DNA of 64,000 nucleotides, taken from positions 1-64,000 of the forward strand of contig NZ_JAPPVJ010000006.1 in assembly GCF_026711005.1 (NCBI RefSeq). Reading direction: 5' to 3'. The translations under genes and the position numbers were made by a program. The notes under the pieces are model-generated. The model had not been told where the DNA came from. It ran no database searches and was given only the letters and a program-made list of their open reading frames with translations. Source of the stretch: Sphingobacterium sp. UT-1RO-CII-1. Lineage in GTDB: Bacteria > Bacteroidota > Bacteroidia > Sphingobacteriales > Sphingobacteriaceae. Each line of letters opens with the position of its first letter. The first letter of the stretch is position 1. This document shows, one piece after another, positions 24,493 to 34,600 of this stretch.

Positions 24493-25425
24493 TTATCTTC
24501 CTTTACCGTACGATGACAATTGTGCAAAGACACCATCCAATGAGTTTTTCTCTAGATATATCTCCACCAATCCCCACTGTTCTTTTATACACAACTCGAT
24601 TACACGCTCTCTTATCCCTTCTACCTGATTAAAAGTCAGCTTAAACTTCCCTTGTTCTAACTCTTGTACCGCTGTTATTCCCTCAATTTCTTCCAAACGA
24701 TTACTCCCAGGAGCTTTACTCAGCTCTATAATCAATGTATTAGGTTCTACATAATTATTAAACGCTTGCATAGAATCCGCAAATACGACCTTTCCATGCT
24801 CAATCATTATGATCCGATCACAAGTAGCTTGGACCTCTGAAAGAATATGCGTTGATAAAATAACTGACCTTTCTTCCCCTATCTCTTTTATTAGCTTTCT
24901 AACTTCCAATATTTGATTAGGATCTAATCCATTTGTTGGCTCATCTAATACTACCAATTTTGGATTATGAATTATTGCTTGTGCAATCCCTACTCTTTGT
25001 TGATAACCACCCGACAGATTGCTTAATAAACGATTGCTAAAATGACTAATTCCACACTTTTTCTTTGCGACATCCATGGCGTCCTCCACTTCATTAGCAG
25101 GTATATCTCTCAAAAAAGCACAATGTCTTAAATATTCATCTACAGTTAACTCCACATACAAAGGCGCTTTCTGCGGTAAAAAGCCTATCAAGCGCTTCGC
25201 TTTCACCGCATCTGTACGAATATTAACTCCATCTATCCAAGCTTCCCCTTCGGTTTGACTGATAACACCACAAAGTATATTCATCGTAGTTGATTTGCCT
25301 GCACCATTAGAGCCTAGAAGTCCTAAAATACCTTTACCCGTAATTTCAAAATTGATATCTCTGATAGCCCAATCTCTAGAATATTTATGAGAAAGAGCTT
25401 CTATTTTCACTATACTGTTCGTCAT
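24493..25425 (-). CDS. GldA-like ABC transporter ATPase, locus A
   Basis: This 310-residue cytoplasmic ATPase has a Walker A motif GSNGAGKST (38-46), signature LSGGYQQR (137-144), Walker B LVVLDEP (157-163) and switch histidine H193 in STHILSEVQ. About 80 C-terminal residues beyond the core are typical of ABC-2 (DrrA/GldA-like) subunits. It lies between two fused permease genes, 3 bases after one and 4 bases before the next, so the three products probably form one transporter with two different permease halves. It closely resembles the ATPase at 44914-45837 throughout. Confidence 0.92.
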   Translation of the reverse strand: MTNSIVKIEALSHKYSRDWAIRDINFEITGKGILGLLGSNGAGKSTTMNILCGVISQTEGEAWIDGVNIRTDAVKAKRLIGFLPQKAPLYVELTVDEYLRHCAFLRDIPANEVEDAMDVAKKKCGISHFSNRLLSNLSGGYQQRVGIAQAIIHNPKLVVLDEPTNGLDPNQILEVRKLIKEIGEERSVILSTHILSEVQATCDRIIMIEHGKVVFADSMQAFNNYVEPNTLIIELSKAPGSNRLEEIEGITAVQELEQGKFKLTFNQVEGIRERVIELCIKEQWGLVEIYLEKNSLDGVFAQLSSYGKGR

Positions 25426-25428
25426 TCT

Positions 25429-27678
25429 TTATTTTCTTTTTCTACGAATTAATACAACAGCTCCTATTATCCCTAATCCCAATGGCATAAAACCTATCCA
25501 AGTATATTTAATGGTGTTTAAGGTACTGTCCTTTACTAAAATTTTATTATCAATAGGTGCTGGTCGCTGCGTATCTACCGGAAAAGCCCCTTGGCTGAAC
25601 CACTTAAAAAGACTCAATGAAAACTGATCATTGACCGTCCGCATATTATGTCTATTCAACTCACTATTACTCATAAAGTCTGCATCGCCAATCAATAGTA
25701 TACGTTGTTCGTGCTCTTCACTATCGACTTTAGTCAGTGCTACAGCCATTATCTGGGAAGACCCTAGCTGAGAAAGTTTAGAAGTGCTATCTTGAATATT
25801 CCCCAGCCAACTATCTTTATTACTGCTATTTAAAACAGTGGTAATCTTATAACCTCCAGTATTTTCATTTAACAATAAAGGAGCAGCCCCTTTCAACGAA
25901 ACCAAAGATTTAGTTGACTTTGCAAAACCAAACTCAATAGCATCATTTGAAAATTGTGCTTGCACTACCTCTGCCTCTACATCTTTACTTCTATGATAAA
26001 CCTGCTTATTCGCAAATTTGACGGGTAGATCTACCAAGACATCATTAAGGAAACCAACTTTAGTCGGTTCTGCAGCAAAAAGAGCGCTGCCACCTTTCTG
26101 TATGTACTTACGGATATTTTCTACAGCCTCATCCGAATATTTATTATATGGATCAGCTATAACTAAAGCTGTGAGTTTATCGCCTACAGTATCAAGTTCA
26201 TTTGGTGTTAATGTACGCACCTGAAAGCCGCTATTTACAATTGCTTCTCGTGTTTGAATATCGGCGACTAATCTATTATACGATTTATCACCTATTGAAT
26301 ATATACTACGTTCATCAGCACCTTGCAGAAAACCAATAACAGGACTTTTTATATACAGTTGCTTTAATGCAGACGAAATAGCTGATTCCGTAGGGTAGCC
26401 CGTTGCGTCCAAATACATACGCAACACTACACTATCTTGCCCATGGTGCAAATACCTTACAAACGAATTGTTCTCCGGGCCTAAATCAACTATTTTTTTT
26501 ATTTCAGCAGGAGCTAGCACCTCCGTAAATTCAACTCCATGAGCTAACGCTGCTTTCTGGGCTTTTTCTAATAAATTAACTGTACTATCTGCATAACGCG
26601 GTGTATAATCATAATAATAGATATATTCCATATCCATCCTAGGAATATATCGGATATATTGTTCAAATTGCTTCAAGTCAAACTTTCGCCATTTCGGTGT
26701 TCCTAATCTCCCTAATGGATGCAAGATATTAACATAATTCTTCACTTTCAAAGGCTGCTTCAGGTTAGAAATAACCTCTTTGCTATTAGCTGTTAAAGTA
26801 TTTGCCTCGAATCGGCTAAGATCAAGATATCCTCTACTGAGCGGCAATGAGCTAACAAACCCAATTGCAATAATTCCTGCTATCCATCCCACATAACGTA
26901 AATTGTTCTGTACTTCCGAGCGGATTGACTTTTCATTATTCATACGTATTATCGTACAACCTATAAAAAGCATAATCACTAACACAAAATAAATACTGTC
27001 TTGACTGCTGATCATACCATTCACAAAATGATCAGTCCTCCCTTGCAGCGACAGCCAGTAAGTAATCTCACGTAGGAAAGGGTTTCCTTTGCCTATTTCA
27101 CCAACAAAATTTAAGCCAACCAGTACCGCTAACGTACTAATTGCTGCTACAATTTGGTACGAAGTTAAACTCGACATAAATAAACCTATAGCTGCATAAG
27201 CTGCTATTAACAGATAGATGCCACATATTCCCGCACAAATCACTCCCCAATCGAAATTACCGATCAAAAAGCTACCTGTGACCGCTATTCCGAATAATAT
27301 AAAAACAAAATATATACTAAAAATCAAAAGCCCTAGATATTTACCCAGAACCACTTGTGTATTCGTAACTGGTGAAGACTGCAATAGTTTTATCGTTCCA
27401 CTGCTTAATTCTCTACTTATAATACCCATCGTCAAAAGAGGTATATATAAGTATGTGTATTTTAAAACCGATCTAAAGAAACCTCTCGGCCCCGCAAATA
27501 CATCAGCTGTCAAAGATTGTAATTGGGCTCCCAATTGTTGTGAACTTTCTTTTTCGCTCAACAAATCCATAATGCTAACGCCGCACTGTATCATAAAAAT
27601 AATCATCAGTACCCATGCAATTGGCGAATAAAAAAACACACTCAATTCTAGCCTTGCTATTTTCCCTATTTTCCTCAT
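25429..27678 (-). CDS. GldF-GldG-type fused ABC-2 permease, locus A first copy
   Basis: This 749-residue paralogue of the protein at 22227-24488 has the same plan. The permease half (about residues 8-260) contains KIARLELSVFFYSPIAW, GTIKLLQSSPVTNTQVVLGK and SSLTSYQIVAAISTLAVL. A long extracytoplasmic GldG-type domain (about 285-710) contains LGRLGTPKWRKFD, GADERSIYSIGDKSY and LIGDADFMSNSELNRHN. One C-terminal helix ends in RRKRK. It follows the PKD-like lipoprotein gene after 57 bases that contain a hairpin, so its level may differ from that of the receptor genes. Confidence 0.85.
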   Translation of the reverse strand: MRKIGKIARLELSVFFYSPIAWVLMIIFMIQCGVSIMDLLSEKESSQQLGAQLQSLTADVFAGPRGFFRSVLKYTYLYIPLLTMGIISRELSSGTIKLLQSSPVTNTQVVLGKYLGLLIFSIYFVFILFGIAVTGSFLIGNFDWGVICAGICGIYLLIAAYAAIGLFMSSLTSYQIVAAISTLAVLVGLNFVGEIGKGNPFLREITYWLSLQGRTDHFVNGMISSQDSIYFVLVIMLFIGCTIIRMNNEKSIRSEVQNNLRYVGWIAGIIAIGFVSSLPLSRGYLDLSRFEANTLTANSKEVISNLKQPLKVKNYVNILHPLGRLGTPKWRKFDLKQFEQYIRYIPRMDMEYIYYYDYTPRYADSTVNLLEKAQKAALAHGVEFTEVLAPAEIKKIVDLGPENNSFVRYLHHGQDSVVLRMYLDATGYPTESAISSALKQLYIKSPVIGFLQGADERSIYSIGDKSYNRLVADIQTREAIVNSGFQVRTLTPNELDTVGDKLTALVIADPYNKYSDEAVENIRKYIQKGGSALFAAEPTKVGFLNDVLVDLPVKFANKQVYHRSKDVEAEVVQAQFSNDAIEFGFAKSTKSLVSLKGAAPLLLNENTGGYKITTVLNSSNKDSWLGNIQDSTSKLSQLGSSQIMAVALTKVDSEEHEQRILLIGDADFMSNSELNRHNMRTVNDQFSLSLFKWFSQGAFPVDTQRPAPIDNKILVKDSTLNTIKYTWIGFMPLGLGIIGAVVLIRRKRK

Positions 27679-27696
27679 ATATATCCTATTGAAAAT

Positions 27697-27727
27697 AAGG
27701 GGGCAGTTTAGTACATCTGCCTCCCTT
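27697..27727 (-). terminator. Internal hairpin between lipoprotein and ABC genes of locus A
   Basis: The stem AAGGG-GGCAG pairs with CTGCC-T-CCCTT (one bulged base) around a 10-base loop. On the minus strand it is followed by ATTTTC. It resembles a leaky intrinsic terminator placed between the SusCD-lipoprotein half and the ABC half of the locus. Confidence 0.5.
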
Positions 27728-27735
27728 GCTAGCTG

Positions 27736-29292
27736 TTATAATTGTGTTGTTGTAAATAAAATACGCCCAAAACCATTATATGTTTTGATGTTCTTTTGAT
27801 CGATATTTGCCAACCCCTCATTAACCAATGGCAAAATATGCACTTTACCTTCACTACCGGTATAAGTACCCAAGATTAACTGTTTGTTATTTTTTTCGAA
27901 ATGTCGGTTTTCGTCATTCCACACCGAACGTTTGGGATAATCTGCTTGTTGAAAAACTTTAAGGGAGGTAATCTCCTCTCCATTTATTGCTGTATAACGT
28001 ACTCCAAAACTAGGTTTTGATCCACCATAAACAACACCATATATCTTCGTCTTTGTGGCATAGAGCATCACGTTTTGGTTAGGCAAAATCACATACAGTA
28101 TAGCCTGATCAATCTCGGGAGCATCAGCTAAGCTGATCTTCCGTAGTGGCTTGGGCGATATCACTACACCATTATCTCCATCATACTCTCCCCCATCCAA
28201 GATAAACAAAGATCGTTCTTGATTCTGTTTATCTCGCAACAGGTGAATAAACTCGCCTCGCTCGTTGACCCCTGCTGCTAAATTTTCATGATCCCTTACA
28301 CTATTCGGATTAAAAGCTCCCGTCGCAGCGGCTACACGTTTCATCTCCCGATCACCAAACGTGCTCAAAGCGGGTTGGTAAACGAAGGTACCAAGATCTT
28401 CCGAATAGAAGTTTAAGACCACTGTCGGATAATCATAACGGGCATTCAATCCTACAATAGCTGGTACCTTAAAGTTATTCGTAAAAGGCAAGCCTATATT
28501 ATTCAGTTCCATCCAACTAGCAAATAACTTTCCATCCCGTATAATGACCTCATTTTGCACAATAGTTCCTAAAAAATCAGCCCCATAACTGGCTTGTGGC
28601 ACAAAATAAAGTTCTTCATTCCTTTTTTCAAGCTGATAATCTAGCATGTCAATATTAAATAAGGATGAATTTGTACTACCTAGCAAAGATTTTTTCGATT
28701 TCACTTGGGTATAGATCAAATTATTAACTAACCCCTCTATTGGGTATGCATTGGCTGAAGAAAACACTTTATACCGTATTTTCTCTTCATTAAAATCAGG
28801 TGTCACAAGGGGCGACATCACATGGCTTAAATCAGTATTCTGTCCATCATAGGTTTCGACGATAACTAAGCCTTCACCAATACCATTACGAATCGTTAGT
28901 TTCCAATCGTGCAAATAGGCTATACCTGTATTCTCATCCGTTACTTTCAATAACACTTGATGTTCATAGCCTAAACTTGTTGGAGGAAAATTAACTTCAT
29001 AATCTAGCTTCTTATCCATACCAATCACCACATATTCAATCGAACGTCCCTCCATATTTATTTTCCATTCGTAGCTCAAATTATCTGATTCACTTCCCTC
29101 TTGCACAATTTTAGGTTCAAACTGTAAACGGTCAAATTGAAATACAGTCAAATCTTTCTTATCCGCATCGTCTACTTTTATTTCTGGCAGTGTTATTGAT
29201 TCTACCGTGCTCAAATCGTCTTTACAACTAGTTATAACGAGTAGCAAAAACAGATTTAAACCTATCTTCAAAATATTTTTTATATTTTTCAT
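27736..29292 (-). CDS. PKD-like family surface lipoprotein
   Basis: This 518-residue lipoprotein has lipobox ITSC with C23, followed by acidic residues (KDDLS). In Bacteroidetes acidic residues near the lipid site favour export to the cell surface. The N-terminal part (about 35-150) has PKD/Ig-like features (LSYEWKIN, GYEHQVLLKVTDENTG). The remainder looks beta-rich and propeller-like. Proteins of this PKD-like family are typically encoded after SusC, SusD and a DUF4843 lipoprotein, the order found here. It probably belongs to the receptor complex that captures substrate. No catalytic motif is visible. Confidence 0.8.
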   Translation of the reverse strand: MKNIKNILKIGLNLFLLLVITSCKDDLSTVESITLPEIKVDDADKKDLTVFQFDRLQFEPKIVQEGSESDNLSYEWKINMEGRSIEYVVIGMDKKLDYEVNFPPTSLGYEHQVLLKVTDENTGIAYLHDWKLTIRNGIGEGLVIVETYDGQNTDLSHVMSPLVTPDFNEEKIRYKVFSSANAYPIEGLVNNLIYTQVKSKKSLLGSTNSSLFNIDMLDYQLEKRNEELYFVPQASYGADFLGTIVQNEVIIRDGKLFASWMELNNIGLPFTNNFKVPAIVGLNARYDYPTVVLNFYSEDLGTFVYQPALSTFGDREMKRVAAATGAFNPNSVRDHENLAAGVNERGEFIHLLRDKQNQERSLFILDGGEYDGDNGVVISPKPLRKISLADAPEIDQAILYVILPNQNVMLYATKTKIYGVVYGGSKPSFGVRYTAINGEEITSLKVFQQADYPKRSVWNDENRHFEKNNKQLILGTYTGSEGKVHILPLVNEGLANIDQKNIKTYNGFGRILFTTTQL

Positions 29293-29312
29293 CTCTATAT
29301 TCTCTAATTTGG

Positions 29313-30044
29313 TTAATACCTCGGTACGATAGGCTGTCCTTCTTGTAAGCCATCATCATGCACTAATATATCTGTGGGGTTTGCTGCATTCCATTCACGA
29401 ATATAATCGCCAAACTTCTTGCCCAAAACCTCAGCACCAAGCTGACCATAAACTCGAAAATCGGCAGCAGTAAAATTCTGTAAACCTGTCGTTTCAACAA
29501 AAATTCGAAAAGCCTTTGTACTACCCGCTGCCGAAATAAAAGTCCGAAAATAAACACCCCACGTTGGCATAATAGCCTGATTGCTCCACGACACTTTAAA
29601 ATATTGCCGTTCGATTACACCACGATCAAACTCCTCGTTAGCTTTAACACGTAGGTACAAATCAGCCACTGACTCATTGAGATCTTCGGTCTTTCTCACT
29701 TTGATTGATAAGGTATCAACCACTACTCCGGCTTTTAATAAGCCCTGCGGTATGGTATATAACTCAGGCTTGGCATTTGTTATCGTGTCCATCACCACTT
29801 CCAGTTCGTAACTACGATCACGATCTTCCGGAAAACCTACAATACGGATAGGGATGCGCACCTCCCCTTGATCTAAGGGATTTCCCAAAAAAGAATAGGT
29901 GATTTTATTTTCACTCACTACTCGCTGACCAAAGACCAAAGCTGGTTTGGACTTAAAAGCTATAGGGTTAGATTTTTCACAACTAATAAGTGTCAAAATA
30001 ACCAGACTGCCCAATGCGAGAAATGTTTTATATATATGGTTCAT
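29313..30044 (-). CDS. DUF4843-family lipoprotein
   Basis: This 243-residue lipoprotein has lipobox LISC with C22. The N-terminal part looks like an Ig-like beta domain (ITYSFLGNPLDQGEVRIPIRIVG), and the C-terminal part contains WGVYFRTFI and FGDYIREWNAANPTD, both seen in DUF4843-type proteins of SusCD loci. The function is unknown; it is expected to be an accessory substrate-binding or structural protein. It is encoded 20 bases before the PKD-like gene and is separated from susD by a 132-base gap that contains a perfect 38-base palindrome. Confidence 0.75.
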   Translation of the reverse strand: MNHIYKTFLALGSLVILTLISCEKSNPIAFKSKPALVFGQRVVSENKITYSFLGNPLDQGEVRIPIRIVGFPEDRDRSYELEVVMDTITNAKPELYTIPQGLLKAGVVVDTLSIKVRKTEDLNESVADLYLRVKANEEFDRGVIERQYFKVSWSNQAIMPTWGVYFRTFISAAGSTKAFRIFVETTGLQNFTAADFRVYGQLGAEVLGKKFGDYIREWNAANPTDILVHDDGLQEGQPIVPRY

Positions 30045-30070
30045 ATTTTTTCTTTCTTATTAATAAACTC

Positions 30071-30108
30071 CTCTTACACTATTTATAATATTATAAATAG
30101 TGTAAGAG
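30071..30108. repeat. Perfect 38-bp palindrome after susD of locus A
   Basis: Two 19-base arms (30071-30089 and 30090-30108) are perfectly complementary with no spacer. As RNA it gives a hairpin of about 17 bp with a small loop. No U-run follows on the minus strand, so it is unlikely to be a standard terminator. An mRNA stabiliser or processing site that raises SusC/SusD over downstream products, or a protein-binding site, is more likely. Confidence 0.85.
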
Positions 30109-30176
30109 CTCGAAGCTTATCCTTATGTTTAGTTAACATAAAATTAGACACATGCGTCTAATCTTATTTCTTTTTT

Positions 30177-31652
30177 CTAGTTCTGAACACGATTCCCAAA
30201 TTCGATCTCCGACATCGGGAAAGGCAACATATAGATTGCATCGTCGACAATTATATCATTAGATATATTCGGCATATGCAACAAACCAATACGTTTGTAA
30301 TAAAAGAACAATTGCCCTTCAGCTATATATTCTTTTCTATACTCTTTCATTAATTCTTCTTGAAAATCTTCTACTGACATTTGCTTAGGTAGCTCATGTA
30401 CTATACGTCTGCTTGCTCTGACCTCTTGTAACAGAGCAATTGCTTTACTTAAGTTGTTCTTACTATAATACTCAGCCGCGATATAATACATCTCTGGCAA
30501 CTTAATTAAAGGCATTTTGTCATAATCTAATGAGTTAAAATAACGATTCAACTTACTAGAGAAAAGTCCATAAGCCCCTCTATCGATCAGACTGCTGTAT
30601 CGAAAATCTACTACTCCAATTTCAGGAACAGCGGTTTCATAAAGTTCTTCTATGGCCTCATCTCCTAATCTCAATACATCATAATCAGTATTAGAATTCG
30701 CTGAAAATAGCGGGGCCGCTATTAATGAGTGATTTGTTATATGTAGTCCAAAAAGATATTCTGAGCTTACAGTCTTATTCCAACTGATATCCAAATCTAC
30801 AGCAGCTAGTTTAGCAGCAGATTTTTCAATCACCTCTTCAGCCGCTTGTACTGCTAGTTTCCATTTTTGTCCACCTTGCCATGCATAAACTCGCGCCTGC
30901 AGCGCCTTAACAGCAAAATAGTTCATACGACCATCCCGCTTACTATAAAAACCTTCCCGATTAATCTCCACCAACTGTGCCTCTGTCAACAAAGTATTTG
31001 GGTGTACAGGATCATACTTCAATAAATCCAGAGCTGTTGCAATATCACTTTCTAGTAATTCAAAAGTTTCTGTATAGCTTAACTGAGGTATTATCTCCTT
31101 CGAATACATCGTGCTATAAGGAATGGCCATCTTACTAGTCAGATCACTGCGATTTTCATAATTAGAATGTCCAAAAACACGCATTAAATCGAAGTGTAAA
31201 AAGGCACGCAAAGCTAATAGCTCTCCCTCAATAATTTCCTTTTCTCCGGGATACCATACAAAATCACTTTTTTCCAAGTAGCTTAATGCAGTATTCACAT
31301 TCGCTATGGCAAAATAAAATTTATCCCATATTCGCTGTATATGCTCTTCGCTTCTCGTTGTACTATATCTGAAATTTTGCATATCATTATATTTAGCTGA
31401 AGCTCCAGTAAAAGGTTGATATTGCTGAGCTAAAATATCGATCATATTAAAGGTCATATCTTTGCCATATAAACTTTCAGTGCCCATAGCCAAATAAATC
31501 CCAGTCAAGGCGTCTCTAAACCCGTCCCCCGACGAAAACTGATCTTCAGCTTTTATTTGATCGCTGGCAGTCACGTCAAACCATTTCTCGCACGATTGTA
31601 GTGCAAATAGGGTAATGAAACTAGCTACTATATATTTTATTCTTGTCTTCAT
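30177..31652 (-). CDS. SusD/RagB-family lipoprotein, locus A
   Basis: This 491-residue surface lipoprotein has lipobox LQSC with C21. The N-terminal EKWFDV, the TPR-like helices (for example NVNTALSYLEKSDF, EGELLALRAFLHFDLMRVFG) and the C-terminal ending LPFPMSEIEFGNRVQN place it in the SusD/RagB family. It forms the lid over the SusC channel and binds the ligand. The gene starts 3 bases after susC, so the two are tightly coupled. The ligand cannot be predicted, and no glycoside hydrolase, peptidase or other degradative gene lies in this locus. Confidence 0.92.
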   Translation of the reverse strand: MKTRIKYIVASFITLFALQSCEKWFDVTASDQIKAEDQFSSGDGFRDALTGIYLAMGTESLYGKDMTFNMIDILAQQYQPFTGASAKYNDMQNFRYSTTRSEEHIQRIWDKFYFAIANVNTALSYLEKSDFVWYPGEKEIIEGELLALRAFLHFDLMRVFGHSNYENRSDLTSKMAIPYSTMYSKEIIPQLSYTETFELLESDIATALDLLKYDPVHPNTLLTEAQLVEINREGFYSKRDGRMNYFAVKALQARVYAWQGGQKWKLAVQAAEEVIEKSAAKLAAVDLDISWNKTVSSEYLFGLHITNHSLIAAPLFSANSNTDYDVLRLGDEAIEELYETAVPEIGVVDFRYSSLIDRGAYGLFSSKLNRYFNSLDYDKMPLIKLPEMYYIAAEYYSKNNLSKAIALLQEVRASRRIVHELPKQMSVEDFQEELMKEYRKEYIAEGQLFFYYKRIGLLHMPNISNDIIVDDAIYMLPFPMSEIEFGNRVQN

Positions 31653-31655
31653 AAT

Positions 31656-34600
31656 TTAAAATGTTGCTGTTAATGAAAAAGAAACGGTCCGAGCAAAGGG
31701 ATAAGACAAGCCTCGTTCAATTTCGATCGAGGAAAACTTAGCAACCTCATTCATATTAAAAGCCGCCCGTAGACGTTCCAATTTGGCTTTTCTCAACCAT
31801 TCATGTTTATAAAAATCGTAATACACGTTAATAGACGATATATCCAATTCTTTTCTGTTCTGCACAAAGCGTGTAGTCGCTCTTGTCTTTTCCTCTAATT
31901 CGATCGACAACCCTTCCTCATCCGTATAAGTATAGGTGCCCAATTTCTTAAAAAACACATCTTGGCCCGGCGTTGTCCACCTACCTGTTAATACGCGTTT
32001 ATCTACGTTATAAGCCATATTGACATTCTCTACACGATCCACTAAAGTCTGGTTATACAATTGTCCTCCACCCAAATAGCGAGCTGTGATCGAAATACCG
32101 ATTCCCTGATACTCGGCCTGCAGGCCAAAAGTCCCTTGATATTTAGGCCGAGCCACACCTGCCATAATCATATTGGAAGCTGCCCACATATAAGAAGTAT
32201 TTCCGTCTTGTTGCACATAAACCTCTTGTCCCGAAGCTGGATCAATACCCAAAGAAGGTACTGCCCATATGGCATCCATAGCCATACCATCTTGATATTT
32301 TTTCACCGGTACTCCAGTTCCCAAATTTGCCGCCAAAGCGTCCATCCGAGCATTGTAAGCACGCATTGAGTTAGAGAGCTCGACAATACGATTTTCGTTA
32401 GTTTCTATCCCAAATTGCAAGCTCACAAAGTCACGTTCGCGTTGCCATGCCATATAATTTAATTGCAACTCTATGCCTGTATTCTTAATCTTACCCAAGT
32501 TATCCTTTACTTCATCAAAACCAGATGATGTAGGTATAGTCACATCAGCCAACAGATTTTTCGTAAAACGCTCGTAATAATCAAGGCGTAAACCTAACCG
32601 CCAAACCTTTAGATCAAGCCCACCATTGTAATCAAAAGATGATTCCCACTGTAAATAAGGATTGACCATATTCGCTACCTGAGAACCCGGAAAGCCTTGA
32701 TAAAAGCGATCTAAAATATATTTATATGTAGCTATAGAGGCATTTGTATTAAAATTTTGATTACCCGTCGCACCGACTGATCCTCTGATGCGAAATTGAT
32801 CCACTATATTTAAGTTTTTTATCCACTCTTCGTTGTGAAAGTTCCAACCCAAACCTGCACTCCAAAAGGAAGCCCAACGTTTGTCGGCACCAAACTGCGA
32901 CGAGGCATTCGCACGATAGGTAAAGTCAGATATCAATCGATCATCCCACATATATGAAAAAGCCGCTAAAAAACCCATATCTCGCGTAATACCGTCAACA
33001 CCTGTAGGCCGTGCATCTAAGGCATAACTCTTTGCAAACATAATATCCTGCAAGCGGTCACTTGGAAATCCTTCTGCTAAGTAAACACGTTCTGAAAAAC
33101 TACGTTCACTCACATTATAACCTAAGTTTCCAAAGAAATAGTTTCGTGCAATCTGCTTACTATAGTTTACGTTTAAATCACCCGACAAATAAGTACTCTT
33201 TCCATGATTCACTTGATACGAACCTTTACGATTCACATCATTGGACGAAAAAGACTCAAATCTCGTATGTTTTGATGGATAAAATTCATCTGCATCACTG
33301 TTTTTCACATCGATACCCACCCGAGCTGTCGCACGTAATCCAGCAAGAGGCTTCCATTCCACATACAAATTATTCGTAAAATTATTATAGGTACTTTGGT
33401 TTTTACTATTTAAGGTTGAGTTAAACAAAGGGTTCACCACTTTAACATTCAAATCCTCATTATTTTCAGCATAGTAGGGTATAGTCCCATCAGGATTTAC
33501 GGCTCGCCAATATGGATTCATTTGAACATACTCTGAAAACTTACCATAAGGTGATTCATTAGACCTGTTTGACGTAAAAGAAGCTAAATTACGGAACATA
33601 AAGTCTTTAATACGGTAAGAAGCCGATACATTTCCACCAACATTACGTCGATCAGAGCCTTTCATGGCTCCTTTAACATCATTATAGGTAAAGTCGGTCA
33701 TGACTCGTAAATCTCCGGTTCCAAGTTCGGCACTCAAAGCATGTCTTTGCCCCACGCCATTACGTAAAGGTTTCGCCAACCAATAAGTATCAAGCCCTTC
33801 TTCCACCAATTTTAATCTCTGGTTATAAAGCTTAGTCAACTTTAAATACTGTTGGCTAGGATCATAAGTATTTGGATTAGCCAAATACATGCCATCTAAG
33901 ACTTCAGCTTGTAGTTTCTCGCGCGCATTAGTCAGATTATAACTTTTTAAGTCTGGTAGCTCTATATTCGTCGTAGCATTGTAAGTCACGAAAGGCTTTG
34001 AACCTGACATCTTCAGAGTTTCAATCACAATAACCCCATTTGCAGCCTTCGACCCATATATAGCTTTCGATGCTGCATCTTTCAAAATAGTTAGGCTTTC
34101 AATACGATTAATATCCAAATCGAATATACGCTCGATACTCGCTTCAAAACCATCTAAAATAAACAAAGGCTGAGTAGGATCTTTCAGGTAATTACCCTTT
34201 AGTCCTGCCCCTATATCCCCCATGTCAGTGGGCAAGCTCCCATTTCCCCTGATCTGCATATTGGGTAACGAATTGGGATTAGAACCCATATCAAAATTAT
34301 CTAAAAACATACTTGGTGAGATGTTTTTTAACGATTGAAATACGTTTGTACTTCCTACCTTACGCAGGTCTTCCCCTTTTATCTGCACAGTAGATCCCGT
34401 AAAACTTTCAGCCTTACGCTCAAAGATACCTGTCACGACCACATCTTCTATTTCAGCTATCTTTTCTTCCATCTGCACACTAACTTGCTTACGACCCCGT
34501 ATAGGAACGATACGCATTTCATAACCAACCGCTGTAAACATTAGCGTGTCATTAGCACCGAGTCCCCCTAATTGGTAATTACCATTATTGCCTGTTTGCA

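Noticed and set aside
22227..27678. The GldA/F/G-like genes as a gliding motility locus
   Set aside because: They are fused, embedded in a SusCD locus, duplicated, and no other gliding or type 9 secretion gene is present in the window.
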